A stretch of DNA of 40,036 bases from an uncultured Elusimicrobia bacterium (GTDB lineage Bacteria > Elusimicrobiota > Elusimicrobia > Elusimicrobiales > Elusimicrobiaceae): positions 1 to 40,036 of the forward strand of contig CAMZGO010000015.1 in the NCBI GenBank assembly GCA_947306425.1, in the 5' to 3' direction. Under the pieces are notes generated by a model. It searched no databases, was not told the DNA's origin, and saw nothing but the letters and a program-made list of their open reading frames with translations. Both the position numbers and the translations under genes were made by a program. This document shows positions 32,944 to 38,616 of this stretch, piece after piece. Numbering within the stretch: position 1 is the first letter of the stretch; the number at the start of each line of letters is the position of its first letter.

Positions 32944-34517
32944 AAGTTAATACCTCCTATATCTTTATTCTTACTACGTCTTATCCTGTTTAATGTTTTC
33001 AAAGGCCCGGAATTTCTACCGGCATTATCAACACCAACTTTTCTAAATTTTTCTCCGGCTTTTTGTTTCCTTACCGGATAAGCGAAAGTTAGCCAAAATG
33101 CGTCAGAGATACCCGGCGATCTGCCATAAACCTTACGGATATTATCTTTACTTTCAATATAAATTAAACCTCTTGATGTCTCTTTTGCACGAGGGACACA
33201 AAGCAAGTCGGTATAAAATGCCTCGTCATCCGGAATAGATTTATTATCCTCCTCAATCCAATCACGAGCATTACACGCCATTTCTGCCCTCTTATTTAAG
33301 TATTTATCGTCCTCGATAGGACGTTCAGAAAAATTAACAGTTTGTACAATATCGCCATAACCTAATTCTTTTAATCGGCTTGCGATAGCGTCCCCATAAC
33401 CATAATCTATAAAAAGTTTGTCGATATGATGAGTGTCAATTAAATTAGCCAATTTTCCGACATATTCCATAGGCTCCATAACCTCAGCCCATTCCTTATA
33501 CATTGGTACTACATTCCCACGTCTAAGAACTAAATCAGCCGTATCTTTACCACTTCCTTTTGGATCAAAGCCGGCAATTAAAGGATCATTTAAGTTTATA
33601 GCGACTTTCCTTTTTCTCGCCCTCATAGCCTTTTCAGCGTTAATCAACGGATCGCCGGATGTTTGAAAACACTCCATAATATTAGCGGGGTACTCTTGCA
33701 TGAATTTCCACTCGCTACCCAAATCTTTTATTTTACAACGGCGCCAATAAATTTGCTCATTATCTAAGCCGTATGTATCCTTTAAGGATTGCTCCTCCTC
33801 TGTTACCATAAAATCAGTAGGTACGGGCCTACGGTATTCATCCATCCAAAACCATGGGATAAATAGGAGCAAATAATCTCCCTCGCCCTTTGCGGCCTCC
33901 ATACAAGCCCTATAAAACCAATTACCCATACCGTTACCGGTGGACTCAATAAAAATTTCTGTATCATCTTCCTCTGATACAGATTGCAAAATTCCTGTTT
34001 GTATATCGTCAGTATTCTCAAAAAACGCCGCCTCTGATAAGTGTAATAATTGAGTTGTAAAGCCTCTGCCAACGTCTCCACTTCCGGCGGTACCTACTGT
34101 ATATTCTGAGCCATTATCAAAAATAAGTTGTCTCTTATTACTAACTACTGCCGCCGGTTTAGCCGACTCCGGACACAACTCATGGTATCTATCCACCATT
34201 TTGAAAAGAGCGCCCGTAGTAGTTGCTTGATGAGACAATATGAAAGTAGATATATTACCCAAACGGTTATTCTTATGATAGAAACGGCCCGCCACATACG
34301 TAGATATACCTCCCTGTCTTGCTTTTGGGATAAGAACTCTTACGCGGCCCGTTTTCTTTTTCTGTTCCTCAACGGCTTTATGGATATACAACTGTACTTT
34401 ATTTAAGTCAAACGGCACTACCTTACCGGCTTTATTTTTAATTCTCAAACAATTATGAGCAAAATAAATAAAGTCATTAGTTAGTCTATTGTGTATTTGT
34501 ACAAGTTGCTCATCCAC
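32931..34517 (-). CDS. terL: Terminase large subunit
   Basis: The 528-residue packaging motor has an ATPase domain with a Walker A-like PKARQGGIST near residue 60 and an acidic Walker B-like region (TQLLHLSEAAFF), followed by an RNase H-fold nuclease whose acids are in AGFDPKGSGKDTADLVLRRG (~315-335), LFIDYGYGD, and the last ISDAFWLTFAYP. The start was set to the GTG at 34517, one base after the TerS stop, with GAGG 6 nt before. A frame extending ten codons upstream overlaps TerS and has no ribosome binding site. Confidence 0.9.
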   Translation of the reverse strand: MDEQLVQIHNRLTNDFIYFAHNCLRIKNKAGKVVPFDLNKVQLYIHKAVEEQKKKTGRVRVLIPKARQGGISTYVAGRFYHKNNRLGNISTFILSHQATTTGALFKMVDRYHELCPESAKPAAVVSNKRQLIFDNGSEYTVGTAGSGDVGRGFTTQLLHLSEAAFFENTDDIQTGILQSVSEEDDTEIFIESTGNGMGNWFYRACMEAAKGEGDYLLLFIPWFWMDEYRRPVPTDFMVTEEEQSLKDTYGLDNEQIYWRRCKIKDLGSEWKFMQEYPANIMECFQTSGDPLINAEKAMRARKRKVAINLNDPLIAGFDPKGSGKDTADLVLRRGNVVPMYKEWAEVMEPMEYVGKLANLIDTHHIDKLFIDYGYGDAIASRLKELGYGDIVQTVNFSERPIEDDKYLNKRAEMACNARDWIEEDNKSIPDDEAFYTDLLCVPRAKETSRGLIYIESKDNIRKVYGRSPGISDAFWLTFAYPVRKQKAGEKFRKVGVDNAGRNSGPLKTLNRIRRSKNKDIGGINLWQH

Positions 34518-34518
34518 T

Positions 34519-34899
34519 TTAAGCCTCGTTATGTTTTGCCAATTCACTTAAAAACTCTTGATAAGTCATTGATACAGAGGCCGTCTCGACACTTTGTTTT
34601 GGTTTACCTAAAATCCTATCAAATATCATATTCATGGCTCCCGTATCTCCGTTAGCGGCTTTTTCCGCTAATCTTATCCACATGACCTCAATATTAGTCA
34701 TTCCTTTGAAACGAGGCTCAAGTACATACATCTCAAGTTCCTCATCCCATTCTCCCTCATACGGCAAAGAGGCGGCCACTTGGGCCAACTTCTTTACCGA
34801 TTGAGTATTTACTATTTTTCCGTACGTAGGCTCCGGTACTCCGTTTACCCACGTTATCATTACTTTATTTTGTACGGGTGGTTGAAATTCGTTACTCAT
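34519..34899 (-). CDS. terS: Terminase small subunit
   Basis: The 126-residue protein is directly before TerL. Its block RLAEKAANGDTGAMNMIFDR with ILGKPKQ is widespread in phage small terminase/DNA-recognition proteins. The first 60 residues hold a Trp-containing region (MITWVNGVPEPTYGKIVNTQ). It should bind the packaging start site and hand DNA to TerL. It overlaps its upstream gene by 8 nt and its stop is one base from TerL. Confidence 0.8.
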   Translation of the reverse strand: MSNEFQPPVQNKVMITWVNGVPEPTYGKIVNTQSVKKLAQVAASLPYEGEWDEELEMYVLEPRFKGMTNIEVMWIRLAEKAANGDTGAMNMIFDRILGKPKQSVETASVSMTYQEFLSELAKHNEA

Positions 34900-35545
34900 T
34901 AGTACCGTTTTCGTCTCCGTCTAAATCGTCAAGTAAATCATCAACATCCTCATCATTTGTAGAGTCAGTTGTTGCCTCGTCTGTTGTTTCGCCTGTTACA
35001 TTTTCATCATTAAGAGCCTCTAACTCTTTATTGTATTCGTACTCCTTAACTTGCTCAGCGTAAACAGTTTCAAATTTTTCCGGATCATCTTGAGCCAATG
35101 TTATCATTTCACGAATTTTAACTACATCATTATTATAGATTTCTGTATTGATACCTAAATCATTTTCATCTATAAACTGTTGTAATTGCTCAACATTCAT
35201 TATTTCAATGTCATTAGCCTTTTTAGGTTTTGCGCCTGTATTGTTTTCGCATTTAATTACGCTATAAGTTCTAACAGATGTATAATCCGGATACTTTTTA
35301 ACCATAAGATTACGTATCGGATTACCTGTTTCATTAACGCCTTTTTTAAATGCTGATAACGGATTAGCAAGCAATTCCGGAAAAGTTACGGCTAACTCAT
35401 AAACTTTTGCAAGTAAACCTCTGTCATCTCTACAATAATACTCTCCGGCAAAAGTATAAGTTACGCCTTTTTTAACAGTTTCATTTTTCTGTTGAGTTTT
35501 TGCCGCCATACTTTTAGCGGCTTTGTTTTTGTTAGCATTTGCCAT
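34892..35545 (-). CDS. First gene of the late operon, acidic C-tail, unknown
   Basis: The 217-residue protein has a basic Ala/Lys-rich N-terminus (MANANKNKAAKSMAAKTQQK), a central globular region with TFAGEYYCRDDRGLLAKVYE and ELLANPLSAFKKG, a 'NVEQLQQFIDEN' helix and a strongly acidic Asp/Glu/Thr C-terminal tail (DVDDLLDDLDGDENGTNE). No function is known to me. Because it is first after the late promoter and just before TerS, it may bind DNA or protein during packaging, or regulate late expression. AAAGGAG precedes its ATG, and its leader is about 135 nt long. Confidence 0.65.
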   Translation of the reverse strand: MANANKNKAAKSMAAKTQQKNETVKKGVTYTFAGEYYCRDDRGLLAKVYELAVTFPELLANPLSAFKKGVNETGNPIRNLMVKKYPDYTSVRTYSVIKCENNTGAKPKKANDIEIMNVEQLQQFIDENDLGINTEIYNNDVVKIREMITLAQDDPEKFETVYAEQVKEYEYNKELEALNDENVTGETTDEATTDSTNDEDVDDLLDDLDGDENGTNE

Positions 35546-35680
35546 AAATTCTCTCCTTTTGTTTGAGTGCTGAATATAAGCAAACGCTTAGTGCCGGTCT
35601 CCCCTCTCTGTACCGTAAAACTTTTGAGAGTTGTTATGCAATATACGACATAATAGGCGTTTTCAAATATTCAAATTTAA

Positions 35681-35690
35681 GTATTCGACA
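35681..35690 (-). promoter_or_regulatory. Leader motif copy 8
   Basis: Exact TGTCGAATAC on the minus strand, 15 nt downstream of the late promoter -10, so near the 5' end of the terminase transcript; 135 nt before the first ATG. Confidence 0.7.
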
Positions 35691-35705
35691 ATATTTTTTA
35701 ATTAC

Positions 35706-35734
35706 ATAATAAACGATAATACAAATAACATCAA
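35706..35734 (-). promoter_or_regulatory. Late promoter for the terminase-portal-scaffold operon
   Basis: Minus strand: TTGATG (35734-35729), 17-bp spacer, TATTAT (35711-35706). The region from -22 to -7 matches the capsid promoter almost base for base. A 22-bp box (35775-35754), starting GTAAAC and ending ACGAAATA, lies 19 bp upstream of the -35, as at the capsid promoter. Confidence 0.75.
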
Positions 35735-36301
35735 CATTTTATAAACTTTTCTATATTTCGTTTAGTATCGTTTACTATGTGTATAAGCCCTAAAAATTAT
35801 ATATTTTTATATTTTTTTTCTGCGGGAGAGAGGGGAGAAAAAACTATTAAAATTTTTATGTATAAAAGCGGGGGAGGGGGTTACAAAAATAAAATTATAA
35901 AGGGATAAAGGGCTGAAAATTTTATGTAGTGCATAATTAGGGGTACTTCCCGCCCCCGAGAGCCGCCGGCTCGTGGGTTGCTATGGGGGTAAAAAAGAGG
36001 GGGCCCCGGTATCAAATCCGGACAATTAACTTTTCAACCTAACAGGCTAAACAATTCAATTTTATATGTACATCAAGTTTTTAACTTAATAAGATGTACA
36101 CTAAAAGCCAATGAGGGCGAGGCTTTCAGCCTTTTATGTATCGTTTCGATATGTACTGATAATAAATATTATGTAACACAGGGAGAGCCAAGCCCTGAGC
36201 GAGTTAGCGACATTAAACACAAATAAACAAAATAAACTTTATTAACTGTTAAGATGAGCATATTTTTAAAAAATTTAATCATCTAAAAAATACATGGCTT
36301 T

Positions 36302-36414
36302 TCTCCCCTCTTTAGCGCAAAAATTTTTAACTCATGTATTTTTTAACTTTTGCCCTACACATACCCCTATATATTATATATTAACATCATTATTTTATTA
36401 TATTAGAGGGGAGA
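36302..36414. repeat. Inverted repeat pair 2 of the CTCCCCTCT family
   Basis: TCTCCCCTCT at 36302-36311 and AGAGGGGAGA at 36405-36414, 10 bp perfect, enclosing very AT-rich DNA and one half of the CATGTATTTTTTA inverted repeat. Confidence 0.75.
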
Positions 36415-36465
36415 CATGGGAGAAACCTTAAAAACCTTATATAGATTGATAGTTTTTTAGCCTCC

Positions 36466-36501
36466 CTCCCCTCTACCCCTCTCTTACCCTCAAAGGGGAG
36501 A
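36466..36501. repeat. Inverted repeat pair 3 of the CTCCCCTCT family
   Basis: CTCCCCT at 36466-36472 and AGGGGAG at 36494-36500 form a compact hairpin with a 21-nt loop. AAATTTTTTA follows, as after pair 4. Confidence 0.7.
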
Positions 36502-36611
36502 AATTTTTTAACATTACTAATCATTATTAAATGCTGATAAACTGTTACAAACGATTAAACGATAATAAACATATTAAACTATAATACATAATATAAATAA
36601 ACCTCTACGGC

Positions 36612-36646
36612 CTCCCCTCCCGGTCGCGAGTGAGAGAGGGGAGAAA
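36612..36646. repeat. Inverted repeat pair 4 of the CTCCCCTCT family
   Basis: CTCCCCTC at 36612-36619 and GAGGGGAG at 36636-36643, an 8-bp stem with a GC-containing loop, then AAATTTTTTA. This copy could also act as a terminator. Confidence 0.7.
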
Positions 36647-36704
36647 TTTTTTATTTATTATTGTTTACTACTATTTATTTATATTTACAATTTGTAATAA
36701 AATA

Positions 36705-36737
36705 TTGACGACTAGACCGCCTCTGATGTAATATAAT
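36705..36737 (+). promoter_or_regulatory. Possible promoter for the small RNA
   Basis: TTGACG at 36705-36710 with TAATAT 18 bp downstream (36729-36734), or TATAAT at 36732-36737 with 21-bp spacing. Spacing is not ideal. It precedes two related hairpins and no gene. Confidence 0.4.
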
Positions 36738-36741
36738 AATT

Positions 36742-36923
36742 ACTTGAAAACTAAATAAAAAATATTTGAGCGGAAATGCTTTTATATAGTCGGTTTTAGT
36801 CCGTTAAAGGCATTTCAAAAACAGATAAACAGTAAAACAGAAAAAAAGCGCATAAATATTTTATATAATCGGTTTTAATCCGTAGTTGTATAAATATAAT
36901 TATGCGCTTTTTTGTTTATCTGT
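36742..36923 (+). ncRNA. Candidate small RNA with two homologous hairpins
   Basis: Hairpin A (36773-36816): GAAATGC/GCATTTC, extended by UUUA pairs to about 12 bp. Hairpin B (36846-36911): a stem of about 14 bp, AAAGCGCATAA with TTATGCGCTTT, nested in a second inverted repeat ACAGATAAAC/GTTTATCTGT (36822-36831 with 36914-36923). The two apical regions share TATATARTCGG, TTT, TARTCCG, with R = G in both places of A and A in both places of B. A T6 run ends stem B like a terminator. No open frame is present. Confidence 0.55.
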
Positions 36924-36947
36924 ACTCAAATAAAGCAAAAGAAAAAA

Positions 36948-36987
36948 CCGGAGGCAAAGCCCCCGGCAAGCCGCCGGACTCCTCCGG
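36948..36987. repeat. GC-rich stem-loop
   Basis: CCGGAGG (36948-36954) and CCTCCGG (36981-36987) flank a loop that is nearly all G and C, in strong contrast to the AT-rich surroundings. It ends 9 nt before an orphan leader motif. Confidence 0.6.
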
Positions 36988-36995
36988 CCGCTTAA

Positions 36996-37009
36996 ATTGT
37001 CGAATACTC
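36996..37009 (+). promoter_or_regulatory. Leader motif copy 9, orphan
   Basis: ATTGTCGAATACTCAAACAA followed by AAGGAG at 37018-37023, but no start codon at the right distance and only a two-codon frame (ATG at 37050) beyond. It may mark a lost gene or have a non-translational role. Confidence 0.6.
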
Positions 37010-37127
37010 AAACAATCAAGGAGCAAACGCTCACAAGGTCGCCTAAGTATGTATTAACATTATAAACGATATTTAACAAAAGTAAATATCTTATTAAGTA
37101 ATGTTTACATGTACAATTAGGCAAATT

Positions 37128-37158
37128 AAAAGGCGTTTCAGAACTTGAAACGCCTTTT
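37128..37158 (-). terminator. Terminator after the AbrB-like gene
   Basis: Perfect 12-bp stem AAAAGGCGTTTC/GAAACGCCTTTT with a 7-nt loop, 27 bp after the stop codon. It would work in both directions. Confidence 0.85.
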
Positions 37159-37185
37159 AATGTTAGTACATTGATAATTAAATAT

Positions 37186-37404
37186 TTAAAATGGGATTTC
37201 ATCATCCGGGATTGTGTCATCTGTTCCGGTTGATGACTCATCCAAAGCAAAGCCGGATAAAATAACTGTCTTTGAGTCCTCATTTACTCGCATATCAAAA
37301 GAGTATTTTTTAAAGTCTTTTGATTTAATGCCTAAGCGTTTTAAATCGCTTGAGGGAATAATGACCGCGACACTTGAGCCGGCTTTAGTGAATTTGCTTA
37401 TCAT
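37186..37404 (-). CDS. AbrB/MazE-like regulator with an SSB-type C-terminal tip
   Basis: The 72-residue protein has a SpoVT/AbrB-type swapped-hairpin pattern: KFTKAGSSVAVIIPSSDLKR, then LGIKSKDFKKYSFDMRV and SKTVILSG, like MazE and AbrB DNA-binding proteins. An acidic linker (DESSTGTDDT) leads to the last six residues DDEIPF, almost the same as the C-terminal tip of bacterial SSB, which binds RecO, PriA, RecQ and other partners. It is transcribed away from the early operon, and its promoter holds the operator ATTAGTAAACTAAT in its spacer, so it is likely autoregulated. No CI-like repressor is present, so this is the best repressor candidate. AAAGGAGG precedes the ATG. Confidence 0.7.
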   Translation of the reverse strand: MISKFTKAGSSVAVIIPSSDLKRLGIKSKDFKKYSFDMRVNEDSKTVILSGFALDESSTGTDDTIPDDEIPF

Positions 37405-37442
37405 TTGGGCCTCCTTTCATAATATATTTATGGCTCATTATC

Positions 37443-37471
37443 AGTATAACATTAGTTTACTAATAATGCAA
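37443..37471 (-). promoter_or_regulatory. Promoter of the AbrB-like gene
   Basis: Minus strand: TTGCAT (37471-37466), 17-bp spacer, TATACT (37448-37443). Operator 1 lies entirely in the spacer, so bound protein should block RNA polymerase. Confidence 0.7.
37451..37464. promoter_or_regulatory. Operator 1, ATTAGTTTACTAAT
   Basis: Perfect 6+2+6 palindrome between the -35 and -10 of the leftward promoter. Confidence 0.7.
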
Positions 37472-37505
37472 CATAATTACACTATTTATATGAAGTTTTG
37501 TAACA

Positions 37506-37519
37506 ATTAGTACACTAAT
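37506..37519. promoter_or_regulatory. Operator 2, ATTAGTACACTAAT
   Basis: Perfect copy of the palindrome, ending 2 bp before the -35 of the rightward promoter. Confidence 0.7.
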
Positions 37520-37521
37520 AG

Positions 37522-37550
37522 TTGAATAATATTTTTAAATTTGTTATACT
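37522..37550 (+). promoter_or_regulatory. Early rightward promoter
   Basis: TTGAAT (37522-37527), 17-bp spacer, TATACT (37545-37550). It would start the early operon about 23 nt before the ATG at 37580. It is bracketed by operators 2 and 3. Confidence 0.7.
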
Positions 37551-37564
37551 AATAGTGTACTAAT
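37551..37564. promoter_or_regulatory. Operator 3, AATAGTGTACTAAT
   Basis: One mismatch from the palindrome, lying on the likely transcription start of the rightward promoter. An overlapping TACTAAT half site begins at 37547. Confidence 0.6.
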
Positions 37565-37579
37565 ATTTAAGGCGATTAA

Positions 37580-37780
37580 ATGAAAAAAGTAAAACAACAG
37601 GAAATTTTAAACATTTTAAAACCTTATAGCATGGAGGTTATAACTCCGGGCGAGGGTTGCAAAGTGATTAAAATTGATGAGTTTTTAAGCGCTTGTATTT
37701 TGAAATACAGGCACCAATTAAGAGCCGTTAATATTAGTTATAGTGTCGAATACTCCAAACAAAATGAAAGCGAGGTTTAA
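37580..37780 (+). CDS. First early gene, 66 residues, unknown
   Basis: The small basic protein begins MKKVKQQEILNILKPYSMEV and has a beta-like centre (ITPGEGCKVIKIDEF) and an ACILKYRHQLRAV helix. As the first gene under the operator-controlled early promoter it occupies a Cro-like position, but I do not see a helix-turn-helix. AAGGCG precedes the ATG by 5 nt. Its last ~12 codons translate a leader motif and the next gene's ribosome binding site; its TAA is one base before the next ATG. Confidence 0.6.
   Translation: MKKVKQQEILNILKPYSMEVITPGEGCKVIKIDEFLSACILKYRHQLRAVNISYSVEYSKQNESEV
37744..37753 (+). promoter_or_regulatory. Leader motif copy 10
   Basis: Exact TGTCGAATAC, inside the end of the 66-residue gene, 28 nt before the ATG at 37782. 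It is followed by a 23-nt block identical to one before the gene at 38396. Confidence 0.7.
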
Positions 37781-37781
37781 A

Positions 37782-38288
37782 ATGGAAAATTCAACAGAAA
37801 ACAAAAACATGTTATCAGTGGACGAACTCAAAGGGGCTATCACTTTAAATTGTGATTATTCCCGCAACTTGTGCGATTATTCCGGTTATTATTATTTATG
37901 TGATGTGATTTCCGAAATTGCCGACAGTAACACAAGTATTTATTATTCAGATATTATTAAATTTATATCTGAAAATGTGGAAAAGGTTAATGACGCAATC
38001 GAGGAAATGGGTTGGGACGGTTGCGGCTCTGATTTGTACAAAGCGGGCCAAATGGCTGAATATTTAGACATAGAGCGCCGTATATATGACGAATTAGACG
38101 AGGCTATGCTAAATTTTTGCTATAACTATATTTTGTATGATTTAGAGATTAAGGAAATTACACCGGAGCAAGAGGACGAAATCGAAAGCCTATGTTATAG
38201 AGTGGATAATAACGCAACTTTAGACACTTTCGAGGACTTTTTAAAAGAGTTATTAACTCCGGAAAATGACGAAACAGAGGAGGATTAA
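37782..38288 (+). CDS. Early acidic protein, antirestriction-like size, unknown
   Basis: The 168-residue, very acidic protein begins MENSTENKNMLSVDELKGAI. It contains several Tyr-rich stretches (CDYSGYYYLCDVISEIADSN), MGWDGCGSDLYKAGQMAEYL, and a Glu-rich end (LKELLTPENDETEED). Highly acidic early phage proteins can mimic DNA, as antirestriction proteins do, but no known motif supports that here. The start at 37782 follows GCGAGG; an in-frame ATG at 37764 would add MKARFK. The hammerhead ribozyme starts 3 nt after the stop codon. Confidence 0.6.
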   Translation: MENSTENKNMLSVDELKGAITLNCDYSRNLCDYSGYYYLCDVISEIADSNTSIYYSDIIKFISENVEKVNDAIEEMGWDGCGSDLYKAGQMAEYLDIERRIYDELDEAMLNFCYNYILYDLEIKEITPEQEDEIESLCYRVDNNATLDTFEDFLKELLTPENDETEED

Positions 38289-38291
38289 AAA

Positions 38292-38360
38292 ATCCGCTGA
38301 TGAGTCTTTGAAAATTAAGACGAAACCGGGGGCGCGGCTCTTATCGTTCCCGGTCCGGAT
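38292..38360 (+). ncRNA. Type I hammerhead ribozyme
   Basis: All core parts are present: helix I ATCCG (38292-38296) with CGGAT (38356-38360); CTGATGA (38297-38303); helix II GTCTT/AAGAC (38304-38308, 38317-38321) with an 8-nt loop; GAAA (38322-38325); helix III CCGGGGGCG/CGTTCCCGG (38326-38334, 38145+200 i.e. 38345-38353, with two G-U pairs); A15.1-U16.1 as 38325/38354; and C17 at 38355. Cleavage should fall between 38355 and 38356. It lies between two early genes, so self-cleavage would split the mRNA. The leader decamer starts at 38360, in the last base of helix I. Confidence 0.92.
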
Positions 38361-38369
38361 GTCGAATAC
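38360..38369 (+). promoter_or_regulatory. Leader motif copy 11, directly after the ribozyme
   Basis: Exact TGTCGAATAC starting 4 nt after the predicted cleavage site, so the cut mRNA would begin CGGATGTCGAATAC. TTAA at 38370-38373 can pair with TTAA at 38285-38288, making this motif an internal loop of a longer helix I. Confidence 0.8.
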
Positions 38370-38395
38370 TTAAACAAATGAAAGCGAGGTTTAAA

Positions 38396-38614
38396 ATGGT
38401 ATTTGAAATTAAAGGCGGACTCAGTACAAAAGAATTTGTACTAACTTATGACAGGGCAAAAGATAAATATTATCTTGACCAAAACGCATACGGGGATATG
38501 TGGACAGACACATTTTATGGAGAATGGGCGCTTGAGGAATATTTGCGCGACCGTTGGCAATTCTCACAAGAGCAAATTAACTCACTTTATGGAAGTATGG
38601 AGGAGGTGGCTTAA
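38396..38614 (+). CDS. 72-residue early protein downstream of the ribozyme
   Basis: The protein begins MVFEIKGGLSTKEFVLTYDR and continues with a YYLDQNAYGDMWTDTFYGEW segment and a helical end (LRDRWQFSQEQINSLYGSME). I know no family. Start: the ATG at 38396 follows GCGAGG; an in-frame ATG at 38378 would add MKARFK, as in the gene at 37782, with the same leader. Its mRNA is expected to have a 5' end made by the hammerhead ribozyme. It is followed after 2 nt by the next gene. Confidence 0.65.
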   Translation: MVFEIKGGLSTKEFVLTYDRAKDKYYLDQNAYGDMWTDTFYGEWALEEYLRDRWQFSQEQINSLYGSMEEVA

Positions 38615-38616
38615 TT

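Larger units (their letters stand above)
35598..35838. repeat. Inverted repeat pair 1 of the CTCCCCTCT family
   Basis: TCTCCCCTCTCT at 35598-35609 and AGAGAGGGGAGA at 35827-35838, 12 bp perfect. The pair encloses the late promoter, its upstream box and a leader motif. Confidence 0.8.
35563..37160. other. 1.6-kb non-coding control region, probable origin
   Basis: No convincing gene was found here. It holds a late promoter, a leader motif, eight alternating CTCCCCTCT/AGAGGGGAG arms, several AAACGATAA-type iterons, long A/T runs, GC-rich stem-loops (35960-35972 and 36948-36987), a 13-bp inverted repeat (36284-36296 with 36333-36345), an 8-bp one (36067-36074 with 36093-36100), and a candidate small RNA. 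Inverted repeats, iterons and AT-rich DNA between the two divergent arms fit a replication origin and regulatory hub. A packaging site could also lie here. Confidence 0.6.

Noticed and set aside
35563-37160. tRNA or CRISPR array in the large intergenic region
   Set aside because: No TpsiC-like GTTCRA arm with an acceptor stem, and repeats are inverted and irregularly spaced, unlike CRISPR.
37008-37283. Minus-strand open frame overlapping the AbrB-like gene
   Set aside because: It overlaps a better supported gene in another frame and crosses its terminator.
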